From positions 2,473,001 to 2,537,000 of the forward strand of contig WPIO01000030.1 in the NCBI GenBank assembly GCA_009760855.2: 64,000 nucleotides of DNA, written 5' to 3'. A model generated the notes under the pieces. The model made no database searches. It was given only the letters and a program-made list of their open reading frames with translations, and was not told the DNA's origin. The position numbers and the translations under genes are program-made. Position 1 is the stretch's first letter. Each line of letters starts with the position of its first letter. Positions 1-11,671 of this stretch are shown here, one piece after another. Origin of the DNA: Cristatella mucedo (Eukaryota; Bryozoa; Phylactolaemata; Cristatellidae).

Positions 1-609
1 CTGAATGCGACAAATTTTACAGACAGTAAGATAGTAAGATGATGCCCGCCGTGCTCCTCTTTTTTCCATGCACACGAACCAACACTTTCAAGCTTGATCA
101 ACTTTTCCATCTATATCTATCATCAGTTTAAAGCTGTTTGCTACCACCTCATCTCAAACTTCGACATAAATAAGCCAATCACTGATAAAGAGCTACATTC
201 TTACTGCGATTTATAGACCCATCATGGCTTGGCTCTTTTACATTTAGGTGAAGTTCTGAAATCTTAGCCCTCTCGTGCTCTCGTGTAGTCTGTGGACAAA
301 ATATTATTTCCTACACTCTTACACATCAAGAAAGCTAGCGATGGGTACTATTGCCATGCCAACGCAAGACTGAAGTATTCCATTCCAACATGTTTACACA
401 ATGGCATCATCTATCAAGCTGCCACCTGTAGCAAATTCTCTCTCGCCATCCAGAGATACTAGCCTCATGTAAATCATCTCCCATGCAGCCCTCCTGGTGC
501 AGCTATGCTTCTGATTTACGGGTAATTGTGTTAGACTGAGTCTGTTAGCTACCGAGTACTTGACACAAATCAGTTTGGCATAGTGTGTGTCTAATAAACT
601 CTCTACTTT
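1..609. other. Unassigned AT-rich DNA
   Basis: No open frame with coding character, no tRNA-like boxes and no recognisable repeat were seen before the hAT-like element that starts at 610. The window edge may cut a feature lying further left. Confidence 0.5.
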
Positions 610-785
610 CAGTGGTTCCTGAAATTTCTAATGCTGCTACCCCAGTTCCTCGTGTTGTGGTGACCCCAACCTTAAATTATCGTAAGCATCATGTCGTATG
701 CGTGCTTTCCGATGGTCTGGGGGACCCGTGCAAAAGGGTCGTTCGAACCGCAATGGGGTCGTGACCCACAGGCTGAGAACTGCTG
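610..785 (+). mobile_element. Non-autonomous hAT-like DNA transposon
   Basis: A roughly 176-bp element starts CAGTGGTTCCTGA and ends ..GAGAACTGCTG, imperfect inverted ends of the kind seen in hAT elements (CAGTGGTTCTCAA type). The interior has the phrases GTTGTGGTGACCCCAACC near 656-673 and GGGTCGTGACCCACAGG near 756-772. From memory, these match the URR1 / Charlie-type non-autonomous hAT elements first described in rodents. The heptamer CTCTACT occurs just outside both ends (601-607 and 786-792), close to the 8-bp target duplication expected of hAT. There is no coding capacity. The ends and interior are seen directly; the family name is recall and has not been searched. Confidence 0.6.
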
Positions 786-884
786 CTCTACTACACGTTT
801 TTTATCTTTTTCTGCAATTCCATAAAGCTGTAAGATTGTGTGATGTTATGCAGGAGCGTTTTCTCTAGCACACTCAATGCCTAA

Positions 885-1374
885 GCAGCTCTTTTTTTCA
901 TTCATTCAGCAGCCTACATTCGGCAGCCTACAAACATACTTCACCTCACAAAACAAAGATGAAGTGAGAAGCATAGCTTATTCACGATGACAGGTTAAGT
1001 ATTAGCACCTCAGGTTGGCTGGCAACGATGTGGCACAGTCGGCAGCATGAGAGTATATATCGTTGCATCTGAATTAAGGAAGCGAAATACTGAGTCTAGG
1101 ACAGCCAAAGCGAAACCTTTTGCGGCCAGTATTCTTTGAGCGAATGAATACAACAGCTAATTTATTCACTTAGTGGAATTGAGAAAACGAAGAGGGTGAA
1201 ATATGTGCTGCAGTTTACATAGGTATAAAGGAGCCAAGACACGTTTGGCGTTGTAGCTCACCTTAAGAACTATACGCTGCATCAGTTTATTGGCCGGCAG
1301 CTATCCAAGTTCTAACGGCAAACTAAATGACATGCGGTCAAACCTCTTGGATTTGTAAGCTAGCCCATCCAATA
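885..1374 (-). mobile_element. LINE family B, 3' fragment (copy B0)
   Basis: Read on the minus strand, this stretch lines up with the 3' part of the LINE B copies at 1375-1900 and 48868-49225. The shared blocks include the one encoding the 'APPYLAELL'-like and 'VGDRSF..AGPRLGNLLP'-like C-terminus of CR1/L2 reverse transcriptase proteins and the block containing the CTGCCGACT motif. It is heavily mutated and 5' truncated, and it lies next to copy B1, so two LINE B 3' ends sit head to tail here. Confidence 0.5.
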
Positions 1375-3520
1375 AACTCGTGTAATGTAATTTAATGTAA
1401 TGTACGTATCTCCACAAAGCCATAAAGACGATTTGGGTGTTACGCAAGAGAATTTTGAATAGCCCATTCACGGCCTGATCGGCTTTCGGTACGCATTTAT
1501 TAGCCAACAGACTTCATATCCCGCATCATAGCTGAGTCTGGATAACAGTCGAGGTAGTGAGCCGTATGAAAGTAGCAGCTCAGGATCGCTGAAAAGGATG
1601 AGCCATAGTCGGCAGCAGGAGATTAGTTGTCGTTGCCTAAGAATTCTGAAAGCGATGTAGGACCTGCAGAGCTGAAAATTCCATCGCCAACGGTCTTTAA
1701 GCACCGGAATCTACCAGCTTATTTATTTTCCATATAGAATCTAAAAGCACGAGGAGGCTGAAACTGATGCAGCAGTTCAGCTAGGTATGGAGGAGCCAAA
1801 TCGTGGCGGACCATCTGGGTCAGCATAAGAACTTTTCTCTGAATCTGTTGATCAACCGGTAGCCATCAAAGCACTTTTAGGAAAGAAGACACGTGGTCCT
1901 ACCTCTGGGACTTGGAAACTAGCCATGCAGCCACATTCATAGCCGTCTGCTGTGGCCTAGTTGCTTTCTTTGGTAGCCTAGCCAAAAGGAAATTACAATA
2001 ATCAAGCCGAGACAAGAACTAAGGAGCTAGTTAAATATTTGGCAACCCACTTTGGAAGACATCTCCTAATCTTGGATATGGATAGTACGTGATAGCTAGC
2101 TGTAGAAGCTGTCTTCTGAATGAAGCTTTTAAAATTTATGCAGCTATCTAAAATGACACCTAAATTTTGAGCATGCGGTGGTGGTCGCACATCAGCATTC
2201 TAAAGAGCAAAGCATTCTCACCCAGCCACAAGCTTAGGGTGTTCTATGAACCGCAGTTTAGTTGTATCGCCATTGAATTTAAAGAAATTTTCCGACATGC
2301 AGGATCGTATGTCGGCAAGGCAAGCATTTAGTTTATCGGTTGCTGCAGCAGATTTCGACGGTTTTAATTATAAATACGGTTGAGTATCGTCCGCATAAAA
2401 ATGATATCCTATTCCATGGATCTTAGTCACTTTTCCCAGAGGCTGTGTATAGTCGGAGAATAGCAAGGAATCGAGGACGGACCCTCGAGATTTGCTTAGT
2501 TTAGCGTTTTCGTGGGTGAGATCTGACCCCCAAACGACACGGGTTGAACACGATCAAACAAGTAGGATTTAAACCACGCCGGTGCCTCGTATGACAGACC
2601 GACCGTTGTTCTCAATCGTTCAAGTAGGACATCGTGATCAATGGAGTCGAAGACAGCTGATAGATCTAGCAGAGCTAGGGCAGGGACGTTCACGTCATCA
2701 TCGCTGCATGCGATGTCATTGTTAACACGGAGGAAAGCAGTTGCAGTGGAGTAGTGCCTCTCTAACCCCAGTTAAAAATTTTCCTATATTTTATTCATTT
2801 TAATATGTGCAACTAGCTGCTTATTACAAATTTTTTCAACGATCTTTGATAAAAATGGAAGAAGGGAAACTGGCCGATAGTTTGCAATGACATCTGTATC
2901 TAATCTCGGCTTTTTAAGTATCGATCTAATGATTGCCAATTCGAATGATTTGGGTACGACCTCTTCTATCAAAGAAGCATGAAAAATCTCAGTTATGGAA
3001 GGGCTAAGTTGGTCTGTCAGTGAAAACCCCTGAGATTATGGTAGAGGGTCTATAGGAGAAGAGCTCTTTTTACTAGACCTTATTAGGGTAGCCGCATCAC
3101 ATGCAGAAACCACAGTAAAACCTTTGAAGGAATGTCACAGGTTGTGATTTCGCAGCTGTTTTACTCAGGGGGGAGGCTGGATTTACGGAGGCAATAATGT
3201 GCACAATTTCTTCAGTTATGAAGTCTGGAAATTTTATGGCTGAGCCTTTAATATATACGGGGAGTCAGACCTCTAAGCCTTGGCCAATAATCCGTTTACT
3301 TTAGTAAATCTTTTTAATTATTTATGAATCTGTTTTGCGTCTGACTGGCAAAAATTCAGTTTTTGAGTTGAAAACAGCAGGCTTTTTTAAGCTTCCGGTT
3401 GTAAACTTGAAATAAGTCTTTGAAATTGACTAGATCTGCATCCGATAACGATTTCCTAAAACGACGTTCAAGCCGGGGCTTAATATGGCGCATTTTGTAA
3501 AGCTTTTTTGGAAATTGAAA
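1375..3520 (-). mobile_element. LINE family B, longest readable copy (B1)
   Basis: Degraded non-LTR retrotransposon of the CR1/L2 type. On the minus strand the reverse transcriptase blocks appear in the correct order: NYRPVSLLPFLSKIVEKI (about 2890-2835), LLDLSAVFDSIDHDVLL, which is motif A (about 2680-2625), [11 protein letters not shown], which holds the catalytic YADD box (about 2405-2375), and NLGVILDS (about 2165-2140). They are followed by the C-terminal 'WLPVDQQIQRKVL' and 'LAPPYLAELL' region (about 1860-1780). Stops and frameshifts break the frame between every block, so it is a dead copy. The 3' end near 1376-1410 has an ATTAC-type short repeat tail. An 80-bp LINE A tail interrupts it at 3521-3600, and the 5' part resumes at 3601. 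Confidence 0.8.
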
Positions 3521-3600
3521 TAATAATAATAATAATAATAATATTGCACTTGATAAAGCGCCCTCAGAGAACTTAATCTCTTTCTAGGCGCTTTACATTT
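3521..3600 (-). mobile_element. LINE family A, solo 3' tail inserted in LINE B
   Basis: An 80-bp insertion made only of the (ATT)n tail (complement, 3521-3543) and the conserved 3' stem-loop of LINE A, as far as ..CTTTACATTT. LINE B sequence lies on both sides; the uninterrupted LINE B order can be seen at 9105-9145. TTGAA occurs at both borders and may be the target duplication. An extreme 5' truncation. Confidence 0.75.
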
Positions 3601-3935
3601 GAATGAATCTCCTTGACTCTGTAGACGGGTAGAACGAACGAAAGCATGTTTTTCAAGAGCACTCCTGAGTGTTATGTTCACTCTATCAGTAAAGGTATCG
3701 AGGCTGGTGGTTTAGTCTGGGTGCAGATCGGGAAGACCTGCATCACCAACGTATTCCGAAAATGTGTATGTCAATGCTTTAAAGTTATGTCACTGGAAAA
3801 GTTCGATATTACCCTACACATACAAGGGAGCAGGAACAGTAAACGAAACCGAACAATGTTCCGAGATGGTGAGTGGGCACACCACAAGGTCAGTCAGTGG
3901 GAAAGACATCCTTAGTGATCAAGAGATTTATCAAC
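3601..3935 (-). mobile_element. LINE family B, 5' continuation of copy B1
   Basis: It aligns by eye with 9120-9435 of copy B5. Shared phrases include CTAGTCTGGGTGCAGATCG and GAAGACCTGC. It lies 5' of the reverse transcriptase on the minus strand, so it is probably linker or endonuclease-proximal sequence, but I recognise no endonuclease motif in it. It carries many stops. Confidence 0.55.
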
Positions 3936-3939
3936 GGCT

Positions 3940-4625
3940 GCTGCGGCCTAGTGGGTTCTTTTTTAGTTCACCCAGCCAAACAGAATTTCAATAATTTAGC
4001 CGTGAAATCTAGTCCAATTTTTGCAATCTATCTTTGTAGAATGTTCTTAGCCTTAGATAAGGATCGGGGGGCACGATGGCGACAATTTGTGGCAGTCTTC
4101 GTAATTAAACTATCAAAACTTGGGCAGCTGTAAAGATGAAACCTAAATTTCGAGTGTGCGGTCACTGTTTCACAGCAGCATCACCAATAAACAGAGGAAG
4201 GTTTTATAGTCCAGCTACAGGCTTGGGCTGCCCAGCCAGTAGCAGCTCTGTTTCACAATTAAATTTAAGGGAATTGGCCGACATCCAGGATCCAATGTCT
4301 GCAAGGGGAGTATACGGCCTAACAGTCATTGCAGCACGTTTTGATCGCTTACAGGATCGATGTAACTAAATATTATCACTTAAAAGTTACAGGCGATGCC
4401 ATGGCCTCGAATTAAGTTTCTCAGATGTGTGGAAGAAATACAAAACAACATAGAAACGAGGTTAGTCCCTTGCGGAACTCCACATGTGACTGGCTTAGTA
4501 GACGATTTTGTGGACGCTCCTATTAACAATGTAACGTAGACACGGCACAATTGATTACGGATATTTGTTACTTCAGACTTTACCACTGGCTTTTTAAATG
4601 GTTTTATTCTGGCTTGTAATTATTC
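3940..4625 (-). mobile_element. LINE family B, internal RT fragment (B3)
   Basis: A separate minus-strand fragment. The frame ending near 4380 contains CGVPQGTNL (about 4490-4460), the conserved motif B of CR1/L2 reverse transcriptases. The left part (3945-4030) matches the 'RLDY / P..AT' region of copy B1 near 1950-2030, with the shared phrase GCTG(C/T)(G/T)GCCTAGT. It is broken by stops and abuts the 5' end of B1. Confidence 0.6.
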
Positions 4626-5814
4626 AGTCGTCAAGGAAATAACCAAAGAACAAAATGGATTAAGTCAAAGTTTGATGCTAAAGCCTCAGTTGCCCTCACA
4701 TTTTTCATATCCATGGCTGGTAAAAAAAATACTGGTTATTTTAGAAGCTTTAGTATGTCTGATTTCAGAAACATTAGGTTTTCTTCTAAACGATGGCATA
4801 CAACAGTAGTACACCTGTTACATTCTAGTCTGCTTAGAAGGTTTGCTCGGAAATTTACTGGTTAAATTTCAATCAAGGTGGCTATGCCTTGCATCTCCTT
4901 GGAGAAGTACCACAACTTATCTAAAGCTTTGTGCTACTACTCTCACGAACTTCATGTCACAAATATCATGAGTATTATGGCTCAAACCACTTACCAACCA
5001 CTTACAGAAATGATCTCTGTTCTTCTACTGCTTAATAACTAGATGACTCATTACCAAGTCTGCCTTCACTATCATGGTCATCGAATGGAAGTAGTTGACT
5101 CAGAAATTATCTCCTAGTTAGCATCAACAGCTAGTGGAATAATCATTAAAAATCAGCATAAGCAGATGAGAGTTGGCATAGCATGTCTAGGTGGCTAAGC
5201 AATTCAATGCCTATTATTAAAGCAAAATCGGATAACAAGCAGCACAACTCTTTTGGAAGTCAAAGCTGCTGCAGTAGCTCACACTTAATGGCTCTTCACG
5301 GAATGCCTTATAGGCATTCAAGTTTTACTTAATTCCTTCGTATCTCTTGTTTCAACTCCTTTCCCCAAAGGTGCTCATGGAGCTCCCATAATTAACCAGT
5401 TGGTCTAAATCTATTCACTCTTACTCCGCTTCAACTAATCTCAAGCCCAATCTTCAGACGAGACTATTGAAACTGACGAAGACTATTCCCACTATGCTTA
5501 TGCAGCCACTATCAATAAAACTACCATGCGGCTTGGGTAAAAAACTGTTATAAGAAGCGAAAAATTCATATTTTTCGTAGCATGTGGGACATCTATGAGA
5601 ATTGAACAGTACAGTGGTAGATAGGTTTCAGTCAGGCACAGTTCAATCGATAGCAATAAATATATAATTTGCACGACAGCCTTTAAGGAATACTTATCAT
5701 TATATTCATTTTTTTAAAGGGCACATTACAACTTTAAGATGTTTTACCTTTTTCTTCGTAAACGAAATTGCTTCTGAATTTAATACGGAGACTTCTTGCA
5801 TTGACCAGCATCAT
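4626..5814. other. Unassigned DNA
   Basis: No convincing coding or RNA feature. The pyrimidine-rich stretch about 4790-5530 could be a very old LINE relic because it lies next to LINE A copy A1, but no motif was readable. Confidence 0.4.
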
Positions 5815-6982
5815 ATTAGGTTCTTTTCATGGTTTATACTCCCCCTCTTGCTAATGTGATTGCCAAGCACGATCAAGGCTTTCACTTCTATGCAGGTGAC
5901 ACTCATTTTTACCTTCGCTTTGATCCCACCCAGCCTTCGACCACCTCGAATTCTCTCAACTCACTTCCTGCATGTATTGATGACATCCCCACATGGATGG
6001 CAGTAAATTTCTAAAACTAAACTATGAAAAAACTTAATGACTAGTTATGGGCAAACCCAGTGTGATTCAGAAATTGGAAAGGCTGACCCTCAAAATTGGC
6101 TCTACCAGCGTATCTCCTGTTGAATCAACTCGAAATCTGGGTGGAATGTTCCAATGTGCTCTCTCGTTAGACGACCACATCAGTTCCCCAATCAAGTCTG
6201 CCTAGTTTCAGCCACATAATATTGCTAAAATTCGGGCTTGTTTAGATAACGAAACCACGTCTTAGTTGATCCATGCATTTGTGACATCTCGTCTTGACTT
6301 CTGTAACTCACTGCCTTCTGGCCTACTGGCGTGTGCAATCAGGTGATTACAGCTGGTGCAAAACTCCACAGAGAGGCTTGTCTGTCATGAGCGTCGCAGT
6401 CGCGTCCACAGCACACTACTTCTCGACGACATGCACTGGCTACCAGTCAAGCAACGGATCGACTTCAAGTTCTTGTCGCTCACTTTTAGGTCACTTCATT
6501 CTTTGGCTCCGGCCTAACTCTCAGATCTATGCCCCCACCAGGCCAAGCATCGTACCACGGGCTTTTCGGAATCCAACAGTCTACAAATACCTCGTACAAA
6601 CCTTAAGTTCTTTGGAGACTGTGCATTTAATTCGCATGCTCTCAAAGCCCGGAACTCACTCCCGACTTGAGTCGCAGCATCCCATGACTTGACCACATTT
6701 AAAAAGAACTTATAAACACACCTATTTAGGACAGCATTTAGTTGGTCCCTGTGATTCATCCTTCTAGTGGTTATGCGAGCTGACACTGTGCATGCTGCCA
6801 CTAACCACACTGGCATGCTGACCCTGTGCATGTCATCCCTAACCATGTTATTCATGATGTTTATCAAGCATGATATTGCTCACCATTCAATCGCGTTTCC
6901 CTTTGCAGCAAATTTAAAGTGCTTTGAAAGAGATTGAGTTCTCTGAGGGTGCTTTATCAAGTGCATTATTATTATTATTATT
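5815..6982 (+). mobile_element. LINE family A copy A1 (5' truncated)
   Basis: It begins just after the GVPQGS..LGPVLF point of the reverse transcriptase and runs to the ATT tail. Readable blocks are LPLANVIAKHDQGFHF (about 5841-5885), with the catalytic box altered to YAGDTH in place of Y-V-D-D-T-Q, FDPTQPSTTSNSLNSL, then the C-terminal 'PKARNSLPT'-like block near 6640-6665. The end shows the conserved stem-loop with a degenerate stem and (ATT)n at 6966-6982. Several frameshifts and stops; non-functional. Confidence 0.85.
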
Positions 6983-7004
6983 GCTTCAATTACAGCAAAA
7001 ACGT

Positions 7005-7365
7005 GTGTGACCAACGGTTTCTATGGAGGCATTAAACCGATAATTTATTTTATTTGGAGGACGTGAGGGCAAGTGGAAGCTAGACTGGTACATCAGCTCC
7101 ACATGTAATAAAAATAAAGATGCTGACAATAATAATTGTATTATTACGTTTGCATATCAGCCTCGCATAACTCAATTTCTGTCTAGGTATGGCTAAGCTG
7201 CGGCGGACTTTGTGGTTCAGCGTCAAAACTTCACTCCTATTAGCTGATCAATCAGATACCATCGAAGCTCTGTCAGCTAAGCTGACAGGCATGATCAGGC
7301 CCATGAAATTTCTATACTAACCCTGCAGCTTTGTTCATTACTAGATGCAGCGGCTTATCGACTTT
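7005..7365 (-). mobile_element. LINE family B copy B5, 3' part
   Basis: It matches the 3' region of B1 (1690-1870), for example CAACGGT.. at 7012 and GTCTAGGTATGG at 7183. An extra segment of about 70 bp (near 7100-7180) splits the homologous region. A SINE-2 copy at 7366-7553 interrupts the element, which resumes at 7554. Confidence 0.5.
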
Positions 7366-7553
7366 TTTAAATAAATAAATAAATCCTAGCTGATTAAACA
7401 GCCTCTATTTGCATGGCGACAGAAGAGCCTTTACGGCTATCACCACCACTTGCAGTGGCGATAAAGAATCGCCCACCGTAGGAATTGAACCCACGACCTC
7501 GGGACCAAGGTCGTAAAAGCAACCGCCTTACCTGGTGTGCCATCACGGCTCAC
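7366..7553 (-). mobile_element. SINE-2 (tRNA-derived), inserted in LINE B
   Basis: On the minus strand it starts near 7553 with a tRNA-like head. The A-box region lies around 7540-7525, and the B-box is visible as GTGGGTTCAATTCC (complement about 7497-7484). The SINE-2 body follows (GCAGTGGCGATAAAG-like, AGCCGTAAAGGCTCTTCTGTCGC-like, GCTAGGATT), ending in an (ATTT)n tail at 7366-7384. Homologous copies are at 28904 and 42775. LINE B lies on both sides, so the SINE is the younger insertion. Confidence 0.8.
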
Positions 7554-9470
7554 TGTTTTGTTAGGCAAGTCTAAATTTAATTGCTGTAATCTAGCCAAGA
7601 TATAAATAGGTTGCTAATTCGATATCTTGGAAGTTCTCTTGACGGGCTGTCACTTGTTCCTGAAAGAGATCTCTCCTGATGGCTAGCTGTTTAGGCAGTC
7701 TTCTTAACAAATTTTTAAAAACTATTCTGTTCTCAAAAACCGTGCATAATTTCCGAAAACATTGTGACAATCGCACAACGCCACCATCGATTTAAAGTGG
7801 TTAACTTGGTGACTGTTGCACACCACCATTGCCTACTACAAGAGCAAAGCCTCCCAGTCCAGCCACACTCTTGGTGTGTCCTAAGAGTAGTAGTTATGAT
7901 TACAATGTCTTCATGATAAATGAAATTGAGCTATATCCAAGATTGAATATTTTTTGGCAAACATTGATTTTAACAGTCACTGCAGAAGATTTCCAAGGTT
8001 TAATTCACAAGTTAGCTCAGAATCATTATCATACAAGTGGTAGCCGACTTTTGGGGTCCTAGTCACTTTTCAAAAGTATTCCATGCAAATCGATAAAATC
8101 AGAGAACACTGGATTAAATCTTGAGGGACTCGACAGGCGACTAGTCTGGCGGGTAAAACTAGACCCCCAGATCTACGAATTAAACACGATTGGACAAGTA
8201 CTTTACTAAAAACTCGAGTTCCTCGAATATCAGAAGAATCGTATTTCTCAGTAGTTCGAGTAGAATATCGTGATCGCTAGTGTCGAATGCAGCTAATAAA
8301 ACTAGCTAGACCATTGCAGTGGCATTCTCGCAGTGTTTTTTTCATAGGATGTAATCTGTTACACGAATGGGAACAATTTCAGTGGACTTTTTAGCTTAAA
8401 TCTCTGCGAACGAATTTCATGCATAATTCTTTTTCAATGCATGTTACTAGCAGCTAGTCTCAATTTGTATAAAAATCTTTCACAAAAGGAACAAGAAAAA
8501 AACTTGGCGACAGTTTGCTGGGACTTCTGAATCTAATTTTTTTCAAGTATCATTCTAACGATTGCCGACTTGAATAATGTTGGTAAATACCCTTTTGCCA
8601 AAGAAGCATAAACTGTTTCTGTTATGGCTGAGTTAACTGTTCTGGTATTGCATATCACACAGGGGGGATGTTAGAGGTGCTAAGGACAACAGCTATTTAA
8701 ATAGACATTACTGGGGTAGCAACGTCGCATGCCGGAAACTCCACAAATCTCTTAAGTAAAATCACAGTTTGAGGCTCGTCAATTGCATTAGTCTGAGCTT
8801 GCTTTGGGGATGCGCGAATGTGAGCAATTTTTATTATTTTAAAAAGGTCAAAACCGTTCGAATGAACCGTTAATACGTGGGAGTAAGACCTCTCAAAATG
8901 GAATTCTTAAGCAAACTTTAATTTCTTATCAATCTAATTTGAGTTTGAGTTTCACTGCATACTTTTTGAGATAAAAACCCCATTTTTCAAACTTCGGGTT
9001 GCAGATTCAGGGAAAGTTTTTGAAATTAGCTCGATAGTCAGTCAGCATATCCAGACTTCTTAAAGTAGCATTCGCGCCTGCGCTTTATCTGTCACATCTG
9101 CTAAAGATTTTTGCAAATTGAAAGGGATCTCCCCGACTCCGTATTACAGGTATTATGGGGGCGTGATAGTCAAGGGTAATTTCAAGGTGGATGATTACTT
9201 CAACCGTTGGAGTATCAAGGCACTTTGCCTAGTCTGGGTGCAGATCGAGAAGACCTGCCTGAGAAGTAGATTTCTAAAAATATTCCAGGTAATGCCTTGT
9301 ATGCTGATTTTCGTGACAAACACTGAATTACGATACACATACAATCAAACAGGATTAGTAAACGAGAGTGAAATACTGTTCGATTATGTCAGCAGCTACA
9401 TAAAAGGTCAGTGGGGAAGAAATCCGTCGTGATAAAGAGGTGCATAATATATCCATTGATTTGAGTGGTC
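7554..9470 (-). mobile_element. LINE family B copy B5, main part
   Basis: It runs parallel to B1: 7560-7700 matches 1960-2110, 8080-8330 matches 2430-2690 (the motif A / 'LLERL' region, now full of stops), 8400-9110 matches 2780-3520, and 9120-9435 matches 3601-3920. It is more decayed than B1 and no frame longer than about 60 codons keeps a motif. It confirms the order of LINE B and shows where B1 was interrupted by the 80-bp LINE A tail. Confidence 0.65.
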
Positions 9471-9959
9471 AGAGTAAATTAATTTACTACACTAAAATTC
9501 TCCAGTCGTTCATCAAAAGAGCCCACGTGTCTATGTATGTGGTTTTCAAAGTAAATGTGAATATCTCCTTAAATAAATAATGGCCTACCACAGGCAAGTT
9601 GTAGAGAATAATTAAGAAAACTCCTTCTACAACGTAAGCCGGCCTGAGGAATTTTGTTGGATTATGAATGTCGGAGACATTGCCTTTGATGAGGAAATCA
9701 TAGCAACTTACTCAAACGATGGCTGCTGCGAAAAACCGCAAGCTGCATAGCCAAACAATTCATGAATAGCATATCAACCCGCCTTCGATAACCCCTGACC
9801 TCTTGAAGTCAACCAAGGCTCCTCTCTAGTGCAAGGAGGAACGAAGAAAGAAGCCGTTCTCTCTCTCCAGCTCCAGTCTACCTATCAAGACTACTCTACC
9901 GCCAGGCGACGACTCATGCCATCATCCAATGTTCTCAATCAAATCGCTTAGCTACGATC
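9471..9959. other. Unassigned DNA between LINE fragments
   Basis: No feature recognised. A pyrimidine-rich part at 9780-9920 may be a decayed body of the LINE A copy that becomes readable from about 9960. Confidence 0.35.
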
Positions 9960-10200
9960 CGAAAGAAGGAGCCTAGCATGCTCCTAAAGTCTGAAACTCA
10001 CCCCCCCCCCGAGTGACATTAAGACAATCCCTGACTTTAATAAATTCAAAAAGCAGCTCAAAACGCATCTGTCTAGCACAGCATTTAGTAAGTCCTTATA
10101 ATTTTTCCTTCGTGGGCCTAAGCGTTTTGATACTGCGCATCCTTCCACTGGCAATATTTGCATGCTGACTTTGTGCATGTCACCTCTAACCATGTCATAC
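9960..10200 (+). mobile_element. LINE family A copy A2, 3' fragment
   Basis: Readable C-terminal blocks: a 'SLKLTP'-like remnant around a run of ten C (10004-10013), then the 'FNKFKKQLKTHL' block (about 10040-10070), then the conserved 3' UTR phrases GCATGCTGACTTTGTGCATGTCACC (in pieces, 10158-10182). The stem-loop and tail are missing. Immediately to the right is the tail of copy A3 on the opposite strand, so the two copies meet tail to tail. Confidence 0.7.
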
Positions 10201-11457
10201 TTAATAATAATAGTAATGATAATAATGCACTTGATAAAGCACCCTCAGAGAACTATATCTCTTTGTAGGCGCTTTACATTTGCTGCAAAGGGAAACGCGA
10301 TTGAATTGGAAGTAATATCATGCTTGATATACATTGTGAATAACATAGTTAGGGGTGACATGCACAGGGACAGCATGCAAGTGTGGTTGGTGGCAGCATG
10401 CACAGAGTCAGCAAGCATAAGCACATCAAGGACGACCCACAGGGACCAACTAAATGCTGCCCTAAATAGGTGTGTTTTTAAGTTCTTCTCAAATATGGTC
10501 GTCAGGGAATGTTCTGACGCAAGTCAGGCGTGAGTTCCAGGCTTTGGGAGCATAGGAGCTCAATGCACGGTCTCCAAAGGATTGGTAAACTGTCTGATTC
10601 CGAAAGCAGGTGGTACGATGCTTAGCCTGGTAAGGGAGTAGATCTGAGAGATAGGTTGGAGCCAAAGAATATATTGACCTAAAAGTGAGCGGCAAGAACT
10701 TGAAGTCGATCCGTTGCTTGACTGGTAGCCAGTGAAGGTCGGCGCTAATAGGTGTGATGTGGCAACTGTGAGGCTCATGACAGACAAGCCTAGCAGCTGA
10801 GTTTGGCACCTACTGTAATGGCCTGATTGCACATGCCGGCAGGCCAGAGTTACAGAAGTTAAGACGGGATGTCACGAATGCATGGACCAACTTAGTCGCT
10901 GTATCCTTATCTAAACAAGCCCGAATTTTAGCAATGTTATGCAGCTGAAACTATTCCGATTTTATTGTTGAGCTGATATGGTCGTCTAACGAGAGGTAAC
11001 TTTGCAACATGACACCTAGATTTCGAGCTGATTCAACAGGAGATATGCTGGCAGAGCCAATTTTGAGCATCAGCCTTTCCAATTTGTGAATCACAGTGGG
11101 TTTTCCCATAACTAGTAATTTAGTTTTTTCATATTTTAGTTTTAAAAAATTTACTGCCATCTACGTGCGGATGTCATCAATACATACAGCACGTGAGTTC
11201 AGATAATTTGAGGTGCTCGAAGACTGAGAGGGATCAAACAAAGGTGAAACTGAATGTCATCCGCTTAGAAATGAAAGCCTAGATTGTGCTTGGCATTCAC
11301 ATCAGCAAGAGGGAGAGTATTAATCACGAAAAGAACCGGACCTAGCACGGGGCCCTGAGGTACCCCACATTTCAGAGGTACCTTGGATGATCTTTGTCCA
11401 TTTACGTTAGTACTGTGCAGTCTTCGACTGAGATAGGACCTGAACCATTGCAGAGCT
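10201..11457 (-). mobile_element. LINE family A copy A3
   Basis: The tail (ATT)n-like repeat is at 10201-10227, the 3' stem-loop at 10227-10280, then UTR and C-terminus ([20 protein letters not shown], about 10775-10715), ARNLGVMLQS (about 11043-11010), MAVNFLKLKYEKTKLLVMGK (11160-11101) and a GVPQG-equivalent region at about 11375. It is truncated upstream of motif B near 11457. There are frameshifts between blocks. Confidence 0.85.
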
Positions 11458-11671
11458 TGTTCACATTGCCCACATTAATACTCTATATTTGATAACGCTT
11501 TCTTAATAGCACAGTTATAGTGCCTACAACATATTTAGTTTCCTGAAAGTGCTATTCAAAGTCATTAATATTGTTACTATAACCAAACTACACGACTCCT
11601 AACAGATTTGCCCTGGATTACCTTTAAGCAGCAAACATATTTCAATGTTTAGTCAGCTCTTTTAGGCGTCT

